From contig KN832564.1 in the NCBI GenBank assembly GCA_000827205.1, positions 662,579 through 726,578 of the forward strand: a DNA stretch of 64,000 nucleotides. Direction: 5' to 3'. Of the stretch, positions 1 to 10,800 are shown one piece after another. The position numbers were made by a program, and so were the translations under genes. The first letter of the stretch is position 1, and every line of letters starts with the position of its first letter. The notes under the pieces are model-generated. The model was not told the DNA's origin. It saw nothing but the letters and a program-made list of their open reading frames with translations, and did not search any database. Source of the stretch: Plicaturopsis crispa FD-325 SS-3. Its lineage: Eukaryota; Basidiomycota; Agaricomycetes; Amylocorticiales; Amylocorticiaceae.

Positions 1-303
1 GCTGTAGCCTCACCTTGTTGACCGCCGCTCGAACGATTGCTCGTAAACATGTCCTTTCTTTACCGGTGTATTCGCCATTAATGCGATTTGCCAGGCCACT
101 ACATTTACTTTCGCGGTGTGTGCTTTCGCTGCTTCTCGCATGCTATCCGCGTGGCGATGGAACGCTTCACGCTTTGCGCAGGCGGCTAAAATCGAATATT
201 CATTGCGCCTTTTACTTAGGGGTCATTTTGACTCCGATGCCATTGTACATTAAAAGTTCGGCGACACTGGTATTGCTACTCACCTTCTCCCTCTATCTTC
301 ACA

Positions 304-1741
304 ATGGCTGTATCGAATGTTTTACGCGTAGCGGTTTTAGCTGTGGTATTGCAGGTCGCCAGTGGGAAGTACGTTCGGAACACGACCATCTCTGGCGACG
401 GCTTTTACAAGGCATTCGACTTCCAAAATATAACCGATCCGTCGGGGGGCAATGTGTCAGTTCGTTTTCTAATATGCACGCAGTTACCATGCGCTGAACA
501 TTGTCTCAAACCAACAGAACATATGTCGACGGAACGTTTGCGGAGAGCGCCAACCTCACATTTGCCTCCGGCACGTCCTTCATCGCGCGTGTCGACGCGA
601 CTACGACGCTTTCCGCAACAGATGGCGGCCGAAATTCTGTCCGCCTGCGCTCAAACGCGACATACACCACGCATGTCGCGGTGTTCGATATCCGGCATGT
701 TCCAGAGGGATGCGGTACTTGGCCTGCGGTATGGGAAGCGGGTGATAATTACCCCGAAACTGGGTGCGTCGTCTCATCTGTATTTGACGGCTTGACGTTG
801 AAACATGTTTTCAGGGAAGTCGACATTATGGAGGGAGTCAATAATAAGGGTACTAATGTTGCGACACTTCATACAGACGCGGGCAAGTCATTCTTCTAGC
901 CATATTGGCGGCAACCTCATTCTCACGGGATCTAGGCTGTTCGATGCCGTCCAACCGTAACATGACCGGCACTGAGACACAGGACGACTGTAGTGTATAC
1001 ACGGACGAGGCTTATACGGGCTGCGGGGTCACCTTCCCCGAAGCCAATAGCTACGGACCAGATTTCAATGCAGTCGGTGGAGGATGGTGCGTAATTATTA
1101 TACCTTCTATTCGTGCACGGCATACTTACGGTGCAAATTCCAGGTATGCCGTTGAACGCACCGCCGCGTTCATTAAAGTTTGGTTTTGGTCGCGAAATAG
1201 CACCAGCGTTCCTAAAGACGTATCGTCCGGCTCAAAGTCGGTGAATCCATCGAATTGGGTATGTATGTTGTTCAGTGCGAGAGATATGAGCTGATTAGAT
1301 GCACAGGGGACACCTCAAGGGTATTGGCCGAACAGCTCAACCTGCGATATTGCCACTCATTTCGGACCTCATCATAGTAAGCGCTGGCAGTCGCTTCATC
1401 CGTGGTTTATGGCGCTCTTGCTTACGGCGAAATAGTCCTCATCAACATTGACTTATGCGGGAGTTATGCTGGATCGTCCAGTGTTTATGGAGCCGATGGG
1501 TGTCCGGGAACGTGTGCAGGTCAGTAATAATAGGCACACTATTTGGATCCATTCTATTCTGACCGTGCAATTATTTCTGTCAGACTACGTGAATAGCAAT
1601 CCGACTGCATTTGCCAATGCGTACTTCGACTTTGCATCCATCTCCATATACAACTCTGGAATGCGGTCGATGGGGTCCTCCAGCATACTATTCGCAGTAT
1701 TATCGTTCGTAGCCTCGACACTTTTCATCTCCGTCATATGA
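304..1741 (+). CDS. GH16 endo-beta-1,3(4)-glucanase with a GPI-type tail
   Basis: Secreted glycoside hydrolase family 16 enzyme that would cut beta-1,3/1,4-glucans, including fungal wall glucan. Eight exons join to about 347 residues: 304-455, 518-763, 815-882, 936-1086, 1144-1258, 1307-1376, 1436-1519, 1584-1741. Residues 1-22 form a signal peptide ending near ASG. The catalytic motif GEVDIMEGV (both glutamates present) spans the exon 2/3 join, and the family blocks GCGTWPAVWE, NSYGPDFN and FIKVWFWSR follow in order. The intron at 883-935 starts with GC (GCAAGT) and is needed to keep the frame. Past the usual family end (FANAYFDFASI) the protein runs on about 28 residues and stops in a hydrophobic stretch after a Gly/Ser patch, which looks like a GPI-anchor signal. 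The fold is certain; exact substrate is not. Confidence 0.9.
883..935 (+). other. GC-AG intron in the GH16 gene
   Basis: The donor is GCAAGT and the acceptor CTAG. Reading through would meet a stop inside the intron, while removing these 53 bases joins the family sequence HTDAG to CSMPSNRNMTG in frame. GC donors with an otherwise perfect consensus are a known minor class. Confidence 0.75.
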
Positions 1742-4591
1742 CAGGAAATACTTTAGCAACCATGACAGCTTTTCCGGCGCACCTACTTATACCACTCCAA
1801 TAGATCCATACCATTCCAATTGACCTGCATGTTCCACCCTCTTGATACCCATGTACATATATTCCCTCGTCGTAATTTTATCTTTGTGGCACCTCGGAAC
1901 AATGCAATCATCCTGAGGCACCAGGTAGTGGGGACGTTACCTAGTAGCCTTGACCCGCGAACACGCATCCCTGCTCTCGATCTCGTCTATCGGGTTAGGC
2001 CAGCCTATGGTCAGAGCCTCAGAGGTCATGAAAGAGCTATTGAGCTCGAAGGAGGCGTCGCTTACCCAGCAATATTCCGGGGTCGACTGTGGCAGTGGTG
2101 CATTGGCAGTATCGAACTCTCCCGACTCCTTGCTAGGATGTACGAAATGTAGCGAGCTCATCAGTATCCAGCAAACATCTATGCACACATCACGTCCCCA
2201 AGATATTCGACTTCACCTTGCTCCCAACTAGTCTGATCTCCTGATCACACTCGTTCTCAGCGGCCTTGTGACGTCGAAAACAATACCGTGATAAACGCCT
2301 TTCGCACCACACAGACGCCATAAACAACACTCACGTTCTATACAGAACAACTTCCTTCAGTCCAAGGCGCTACATACTGTCTGTATGCATATGCTTTCGA
2401 AAAATAAGATGATGAGCGGCGATGGCATGGGCTCGCACCGGCGAAGCGTCCCGTCCCACATTTCCAAATGAGGCGTAACACCACGGTGAATCATCTGTTT
2501 CCGCGTTCGCAGAGCAGATGGCACCCCGAATATGCCACGGAATCGATGCATAAGTGAACCTAATCGAAAAGAGGGTCTGCGTGTACTTAGTACAAACGCC
2601 AGATAAAATAAGTAGCTCAGGAAAATTCGCACCCTCACCAGACACCGAGAAGGTTTCCCCGAGCTATCGCCTATAGTATGGAATCTCAAAGGGGGGTGCG
2701 TTTCAGCTCTTCCATTCTGCTTCTGCCGCGAAAGAAACGAAAGACGACGAGGCAGACATATGCAAGGGACGTCCAGCGCGGGAGAGCACTGGCAGTATGA
2801 CGATTCGGGTCGCGTTTGTAGTTTTCCCGTCCCTGAAGCCAGAAATGTCGCAAAGCTACGGTTTTAGAGTCGTGCAATGTACTTACAGGCGTCACCTCGA
2901 AGATGCAGGGGTCGCGGAAAATCAAGTGTCATCGCGCAGAAAAGCCAGATAAAACATCGGACCGCAACTTGAACACTCGAGCGGGTGAAGGACGCCCGGA
3001 GAAAAGCTAGAGGTACCGACGCACGGTGGGCTGTCGCTCATAGGAGTGGATGCATTGAGGAGATATCGTATCGCTTTGCCTATTTGGGTCCAAGTACCGT
3101 CAACACCACTGAATAATGAATGGATTGCTGCGTTGTGTACTCACCTCGATGAAATGGCCCTATCGCGCGCATGGAGTGCGCGTGGACACAGGCCCGCGGT
3201 CTCCGACTGCCAGTTACATGATAAGGAACTCACGCAATGACGCAACGGCGCAAACGGTTAACTATAAACAGCCCCTCGCGTGAGCATAACACATTAGGCG
3301 CGTAGGCTTTGTGGAAACCTGCAACTTACATATCTGGATGGAGGAGACACGGTCGTGCGTACAGAGGCTCCTGTGCTGCAGATGATGGAGGCGTACAAAT
3401 TGCGATAAGTAAGTCGACAGCTCCACTCCCGAACAGCGATCAGGGCAGGTCGCACTTGATTGGAATTAGGGTGCGTCTTTACTAGAACGCCTCAATGCAC
3501 AAATGCGTGTCAGCGTTCGAACAAAGGAGCAGGGATGCGTGTGTAAAGATCGATATCCGTGCAACGGAGCGTCGCCGGATACTTTGGTGGGGCCCGTGTG
3601 CGCTGCGATAACAAAAGCCCGAATGTTCGGAGGAATACGAAAAAGCGTAACGACGCCAGGCCGGGAAGGATCCAGAAGCTTTGCGCGATAGGCTTGCACA
3701 ACGCGTTGAACGGCAAAGGCAGAGGTGATAAGTGAGAACGGCACACGACGCGCGTAATACGGACGTCTGCAGAGTAAGTAAGTAGCCAGCACTGCGGCCA
3801 GGGCGGATATTGGCAGCATCTCTCGACGGATCAAACGGCGTTACGCAACGCAAGCCCCGTCGTACCTGCAGATACGGTTTTCATTGGGCACTGACGTAGT
3901 AGATACAGCACTTACGCGCGAACATCGGTGTATCTGCTCAGACGCGTCCCCTTGGAAAGTGGGGCGATGGGAAGGCGGGAAGGCGTTGGCATCAGCAATT
4001 AGGTGGGCGAGTTGCACGTATGCACATGCGGAAGCAGGGCACCGTGGAGTTGAAATACAGAGTTAACGAACACACCAGGCTATAAGGAGGCAATAGGGCG
4101 ATGGTCACTGATAAAGTACCGCGTTTGGGCAGCTTAGAGGTTATTTAAATATAGGACGGTGTACATGAGGGTTGTGGCTTCGCACTGACCGTGTCCGTAG
4201 AGAAGGGGAGGAGACACGCATTGACGCTGTTCTGCAGACATGCGCATGTGTGTGCCAGCACATACGTCCGAGCGACAACGTTGCTTTGGCACTCGAAAAG
4301 ATAGCCTGGGAACGCGGGAAGCAGGGCGCTCCGTTGACAGCGTATCGACCAGTCTCATCTGGCCCGACATTACGACGCCGACACTCCAGGGAAGTGGACA
4401 CCTGTGAACATTTGAACACGCCCTGTCATGTCGAAACAGGGTAGCCGGCAAGAGAAGCCTCGACATGAAGCTTGGGACGCAATCCGGCATAAGATGTCCC
4501 TTTGCGCTCAAAGCACGCACTGAATTGTATCCGTGGAGTAAAGCTCACCAGTGTTCATGTGAAGCTTTCACAAGCTTCACGCGCCGCAGGT
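1742..4591. other. Gene-poor intergenic stretch
   Basis: Open frames here are short, overlap one another on both strands and show no recognisable domain, signal peptide or intron-joined extension. I could not support a gene. Confidence 0.5.
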
Positions 4592-4593
4592 TA

Positions 4594-5172
4594 GTGTACC
4601 GTGAAAAACTATTTGGGCCTGTTAATAACCAGGTTAATAACCGCCCGTGGGTAGAGCAATTATCCACAGGTGTTTTTAACATGGTTATTAACCGGTCACG
4701 TGCAAATTTTCTCTAAAATGCGAATTTATATGATAAAATTTTTCTCGCGCGCCGCGCGGTGCCTACCATGGCCCACAGCGATCTTGATGGTTACTGAAGC
4801 GCACTCCCGACATCTCTAGAGCAATGCGAGTACATTGGGAGTACATTTGGGGAACAGAGAGTCCGCGTTGAGGACTTTGGTCTTTGTTCAGATAGCTGTA
4901 AGAGCGTGCGAACGAGTGCAGGTCATTGCAATCTCCTGTTTTGGTCGGGATAACATGAACTTATTCAATGCACTTTCCGTCTCCTGAATTCACGTCTGGT
5001 CTAGTACTCTGATATGCCTGTGACGACAGCGAAAGCCCTTGAAAGTCTCGAACAATTTTTCACAAATAATTCACCTCTCCAAACCCAGGATAATTATTAA
5101 CTGGTTATTAACCGGTTATTAACCGGTGTTAATTAACCGGTGTTAATAACTCTGGCGTTTTTCACGGTACGC
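4594..5172. mobile_element. MITE-like non-autonomous DNA transposon with TA target duplication
   Basis: A 579 bp element bounded by 16 bp terminal inverted repeats: GTGTACCGTGAAAAAC at 4594-4609, and its complement with one mismatch at 5157-5172. A TA dinucleotide flanks each end (4592-4593, 5173-5174), as expected for Tc1/mariner/pogo-type insertion. Inside each end sit clustered copies of a GGTTATTAACC unit, in opposite orientation at the two ends (about 4620-4695 and 5097-5150); these could be transposase-binding sites. There is no transposase frame, so it would depend on a full-length relative elsewhere. Superfamily is inferred from the target duplication only. Confidence 0.75.
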
Positions 5173-5174
5173 TA

Positions 5175-5980
5175 CCGCAGGTAGCAGCCCAGCATCTGAA
5201 GTTCGCGAAGGCGGGCAGGATTCCCCTTTGGACAAGGAAAAGATGGCATGTGAAAGGGAAAAGGGGGGTCACAAGCGCTGTGCAGCGCTGCGATCGAGCG
5301 AGCGTTCACGAGGCACTGGCGCCCTCCTTTCGAGCGGTGCAGGTGCATAGCGACGCCGCAAACGAAAGCTGCAGCGAACGTGTGTTTTCTGGCGTATTTT
5401 CCTGAAAAGGGCAGGCGATTTGTTGATAGCTGTTTGATGAACAAGTCTTTATCTTCCAAAACAAGGCGGCCCCAATCTTCGCGAACTTGCACCGCTTTGC
5501 GTCATCTTTCATTATGTTTTTTTCAAGGGTTTCAAGTGCTATCTCTGACACGGATGGACTCGACATGAGGCGGCGTGCGATTTGCTTTTCGACCGATTCC
5601 GTCGCTGTGAACGTTGAGCCAGAAGCGTGCGGCGTCGCTATGTGCCGTCAACGACGCTCAGGAAGAGGATAAAAAACGTATTTTTTGCTGGCAGTGTTTG
5701 CGGGATACGTCAGATCAAAGATAGGACAACAGCGACCGAATTGTTGGGGCCATCGGCTTCTCGGTTACGATTCCATTTTGGACTCAACGCCAGGATCGAT
5801 GGACAGTGTTCACCTACTCTGCCCTTTTTGGTTATCTTTCTAGCACACCGAAACACATCTCTTCTTCGGTTTCATTACAACTGTTACTGATGCAGCCTTG
5901 TAATCGCCGTGCGCCGCCCTTTGTTTGTTGCCGGTTCGTGCCAAATGCGGCCCAGTCAGAGGGAGCGGCTAAATCATAGC
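5175..5980. other. Intergenic stretch with one weak coding-like frame
   Basis: On the minus strand a frame at about 5306-5620 has a charged, coding-like composition (it contains SVSEIALETLEKN), but it has no supported start, splice partner or family. The rest holds nothing I can name. Confidence 0.25.
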
Positions 5981-6003
5981 CTTGTGGAAAATAATCTCCC
6001 CCT

Positions 6004-6011
6004 TGACGTCA
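6004..6011. promoter_or_regulatory. Perfect CRE (TGACGTCA) upstream of the HAD phosphatase
   Basis: The palindrome TGACGTCA is the binding site of ATF/CREB-type bZIP factors. It lies about 20 bp before a TATA box and 145 bp before the start codon. In yeast, Sko1 acts on such sites for osmotic and stress genes, and glycerol-3-phosphatase belongs to that response; use of this copy is inference. Confidence 0.5.
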
Positions 6012-6029
6012 GTTTCACTGCGCTGGCCG

Positions 6030-6037
6030 TATAAAAG
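6030..6037 (+). promoter_or_regulatory. TATA box of the HAD phosphatase gene
   Basis: TATAAAAG lies 120 bp before the ATG at 6157, followed by a pyrimidine- and A-rich leader that fits a 5' UTR of about 90 bases. Confidence 0.55.
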
Positions 6038-6156
6038 GTCGTCGTTTTCGACTTTCCAGTTCATCATTCCCTCCTCAGCAAACGCAGCATCAGCCGTTTC
6101 GCACTTCACCTCACACTCACAAAAAACACACATTTTCACGACAACTCCTATCCACA

Positions 6157-7345
6157 ATGTCGTCCCAAACCATCTACGCCGACGCCGTCCTCTTCGACAT
6201 GGTGTGTATCCTTCCTATCTTCACCGCCCCATTCCCCCCTGCCGCGTATATTCCCAATCTAACTCGCCCAGTGTCAATTTATTTAGGACGGAACACTCAC
6301 AGACTCTATCGCCGCTGTCGAGGCCGCCTGGGGCAAAGTCGCAAAAGACATTGGCCAGGACCCCCAACATGTCATCGAGGCCACCCACGGCAAGCGCGCC
6401 GTCGACAACCTCTCCCAGTTCAAGCCGCACATCAAGGCGCACGAGATGGAGGACGAGGTGCAGAAGTTCGAGGAGACCATCCTCTACTTCGCCGACGCAT
6501 ACAACCTCCACGGCCCCGGGAGCCTAGCCAACTCCCCCGTCGCTTCTGAAGCCGTCACACCCGCGTCGACGTCCGGCTTCGCTACCCCCGCCCTCACACC
6601 CGGCAGCTCTGCCCCCTCCTCCCGCACATCCTCCATCGTCGCCTCGCAGAGCCGCCGCCCATCTTTCGGGGCGCGCCTCACGAGCATGCTCTCGATGTCC
6701 GCGCTGCCCGAGAACAACGTTGTGCACGAGCAGCAGTTCGAGGACCCGGTCATGGAGGAGTACCACGAGGACGTCGTGTCGCAGCTCGGCGAGACGCTCG
6801 AGGAGAAGCAGAAGCGCCACCGCCTCGAGGCGTGGCAGGTTGAGGCGACGAGCGTTAACCGCTCCGTCCGTATCCTCCCCGGCGTCAAGCGCATGATGGA
6901 CTCCATCCCGCAAGGGAAATACGCTGTCGCAACATCCGGCGCAAAAACATATGGTCAGTCCTATCTCGTTCCTCTCACATATTGCTCATATACTTACCTC
7001 GCCTTTTTTTCAGCTCACGGCTGCATGACCCGCGTCGGCATCACCCCGCCGCCCGTCACCATCACCGCCGACGACAAGCGTCTTAAGGCCGGCAAGCCCG
7101 CGCCCGACCCATTCCTGCTCGCGGCAGAGTGCCTCGGGTACGACGCGAAGAAGTGCATCGTGTTCGAGGACTCGCCGTCGGGCATCCGCGCTGGTGTCGC
7201 CTCCGGCGCGACCGTCATCGCCGTCTGCACCTCGCACGAGCGGTCGAAGATCGAGAACTGCGGCGCGCACTACATCGTCGAGAACATGGAGAAGATCCGG
7301 TGTGATGTGGAGGGTGACAGGCTGAAGTTCACCATCTCCGCATAG
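6157..7345 (+). CDS. HAD-family sugar/glycerol phosphate phosphatase
   Basis: Cytosolic HAD hydrolase most like fungal DL-glycerol-3-phosphatase and 2-deoxyglucose-6-phosphatase. Three exons (6157-6201, 6287-6953, 7014-7345) give 347 residues. Motif I, FDMDGTLTDS, is rebuilt across the first intron and supplies the nucleophile and acid/base aspartates; motif II is the Ser in AVATSGA; motif III is the Lys in AGKPAPDPF; motif IV is FEDSPSGI. The family is usually about 250 residues. The extra length is a Ser/Pro/Thr-rich insert of roughly 90 residues in the cap region (about 80-165), ending before the conserved VRILPGVKRMM segment. Substrate cannot be fixed from sequence. It converges on the ABC transporter downstream. 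Confidence 0.85.
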
Positions 7346-7836
7346 GCTGCTCTTCTTTTCCTTCTCTCTTTTCTGTTGTAGCATTAGCGTCTTGGTTTCT
7401 TCTTTCTCGCTTTCTCGCATATCGTATCGTCCCGTCGCTCGCATGACCCGCCCATGATCTCCGTTTTTTGCATCTCTACCTCTCCATAGTGTACGCCAGT
7501 TCGTACTTAGATGCGGTCTTTGTCGGAATAATATCACGGCCTTGATACCCTCTACTTGTCAGTGTGATCAACAGTGAAGCAAAGCAAGTACAAACGATAG
7601 AGTTTCTACTTAGTTTTGCTCCGGGACATTCTCATCCCCTTCGCTCTCATCTGCCACCTCTCTGACGCTAATAATAGCCGCCATTGCAAGATGAAAATAG
7701 GTATGCACTAAGTACAGACGAAGGAAATCCAGTCCACCGACGATGCACCGACGGCTTTAAATTCAGGCATTCCATTATAGTGTGCCCTGGACTACAAGAT
7801 TGTAGTCCATAAAGGAGATGAAGACGTATAGTAAAC
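7346..7836. other. Spacer between convergent genes
   Basis: Holds the 3' ends of the HAD gene and the ABC transporter. It is T-rich just after 7345; I see no gene. Confidence 0.5.
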
Positions 7837-10800
7837 CTAAGCGGCCTTACTAGCCGCCATCGCGTACAACATGTCCTTGTCACTGCTCTCATCGACCAGC
7901 GAGCGCAGCATGCCCTTCTCGTTCCGCAGCAGCGCTACGGGACTGTCGAATTCGACCTGTAGGAACATATATGTCAGCATCGTGTACTTAAGCGAGTGGG
8001 AAAGCATCGACGTACGATGCGGCCCGCATCGAGCACCATCTGGGGGTTTGAACGCACATGAGCCAGGAGTCGACGTAGAGGGCGTATGGAAAGAGTACTC
8101 ACGATTCTATCGGCGTCCATGATGGTCTGGAGACGATGCGCCACGGTCAGCAAGGTGACATCGTCCTTCAGCTCATGTCGCAGCGACGACTGTATCACAG
8201 AGTCTGTCTTGTAATCTATCGCAGACGTCGCTATTCGAGGTCTTGGAATCAGCGACACGATTATGCAACCGTAAGGCGCAGCGACAAACCTTCGTCCAAA
8301 ATGAGGAGCTTGCTTCCGCGCACGATGGCTCTTGCGAGGGCGATTATCTGCCGCTGGCCAACGGAGAGATTGCCGCCGCCGCCTGAGACCGTGGTGTCGA
8401 GCGTGATGCGGTCCTGGTCGTCGTCCTGGAGGGAGTTCAGGCCCGCTGAGCGCAAGGCGTCGTTCAGAGTCGCGTCATCGTACTGCGAGAACGGATCCAG
8501 GTTCTGGCGGAGGCTGCCGCTGAGAAGTTCGGGCTAGGTAAGCGACGAAAAATCAGCATTCGTGGCATCAATGCGAGGTTTACGGGAGAGCACGGACAAT
8601 TTGGGGGATGATTGTGATGTTTGAACGCAAGACATCGAGGTTGACTGAGCTGGTGGGGATTCCGTCGTAGTACACGGCGCCCTCGGTAAGAATACAGCGC
8701 AGAAGGGAGAGCGTTAAAGAACTCTTCCCGCTACCCGTGCGACCCACTTGCGACCACACACTGTCAGTGATCGCCCGTCAAAGTGTGTCGTGTCACTTAC
8801 CGATACCGACACGTTCGCCAGATTTGATGTGGAACGAGAGGTCGTGCAATACTTCAGGGCCATCTGGTGAATATCTCGCCGAGAGATGCTCCGCACGGAT
8901 GTCGCCGCTAGCAGGCCAATAAGCCGGCGGCACTCCACCCTCCTTGGGTTTTGGTTCGTGTTCTATATTGATATAGCTTTGAATGCGCTCTAGACTGTTG
9001 CGTCGCGTTAGCAATCTTGATACTACTGAGAGAGACAGTAAACCTCACCTATTGCCCTGAACCTCGAAGTCGTTTAAGGCCCTCACCCACCACAGGATGA
9101 TCGAACTGAACCCAATTGCCATGGTCAGCGAGAAGCCAGTGTTGGAAGCGGACACTGCCTTGGGCCCGTAAACCAGGTAGGCCGCAAGCGAGGCAGCGAA
9201 TAAACCGCCGAGAGCATCGACCCTTACGCAGATCCAGCGATTGAGGTTAAAAACACTCTCGCCACACGAGAGTATCGGTCCAGGCGAGAAAGCGATTCAG
9301 TCTTGAACTTCGCCTGCGCACCATACGCTCGGATCGACGTCAAACCAGTGATAGCAGCTCCGAAATGTCCCAAGACAGGGGCTTTGGCATTGGACAATTC
9401 ACGTTTGACGGATAACTGGGCCTTGATATATATCTGGCCACACCTAGAGTTGACTTAGTTAAAGCTGCAGGCATGGCGAGAACCGATAGGGCTTACCATG
9501 CACCGATTATAGCGATGAGAAGACTGGGAACCAGGAATACTGGTGTCAACGTCACGACGGCAAAGAACTTTATCAGGAGGGATATAGTCTGCGATGGACC
9601 CTTATTAGTTATGTTTCTGGATATAGTTGATAGAATGGGATATACCATCCGCATCAGGGACCCAATCTGTTGTGCTATGGTGCCATCGATAGTGCGAATA
9701 TCCTCTGTGCAACGAGTAAGGATGCGCGAGGTAGGGGTGACATCTAGCCATCTAAGGATAACACGTTAGTATGCCATATTGGAGATACTGAATGAGTTCC
9801 TTACCTCAACGTCGTGCCCATAATCGACTCGATCAACTTCCGATGAATATCCCTGGACGCCCGTATGGATCCGTGGAGGAATACTGTAAAGCTGACGGTG
9901 TACATGATAGTCATCCCCAGTACGATCAGCACGAAGACAGCCAAATAGCTATAAATCGACTCAGTCAATCCGATAAAAATGATGTATGATAGAGATTGAC
10001 TCACTGAGCCACAACAACGTAGGCGTATGGATCGAGGTACTGCTTAGCCCAGTAACCTAACCACCAGACTTGAGCCGTGTCAGCGGCATTGGTAAGAATT
10101 ACTCCTCCCAGCACGGCGAGCCAAAAGAAGTAGGGGTGCGTTCCGCCTGCTGCACTCGTGAAAAGCGTAACTGTGAGCGGTCCTGAATCAGTGCCCAAAT
10201 CATGCGCTTAAACGGACGAAAGTGGTCCTACACGCGTCCATGCTGACATGTCCTTCCGCGATCTCCTCAGGGACTGTCAGTTTTCCGTCGGCCTCTTGTT
10301 TGGTCTCTTCAAGACCTGAGTAGTCAGAGCTTTGTTCCACTCTTTCCAAATCTGCTTCATTCTTTTGGGCTTCAAGGAAGAACGCCGTGTCGTCTGCGAG
10401 CACATGATCGACGGATCCGTGGCTTGCGATCTTGCCGTCCTTTCCAAGAGTCACCACAAATCGGGCGATAGGACTGACCATTGCTACGTTGTGTGTCTGA
10501 CGGCGAAGTATGATTAGCCGCCCGTGATGACCACAGAGAACATATCTACGTACCACCAGCAGAACAGTCCGTCCTCGTATAAGATCGCCTGTGAAACATT
10601 TGTCCACGATCCACTTGGACGTGTGGACATCGAGTGCTGCTAGAACCTAAAACATTACCTTAGCACACGAAACGATCCGGAGAAGTGCTAGTCACAAACA
10701 TCATCAAGAAGAATGATTTCGGCAGGAGAGTAAACAGCACGCGCGAGCGTGATGCGAGCCTTTTGGCCACCGCTGAAGATTCCTCGCTGAGTACATATAA

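Noticed and set aside
15-497. 160-codon plus-strand frame at the window start
   Set aside because: Overlaps the GH16 first exon in a wrong frame and has no domain.
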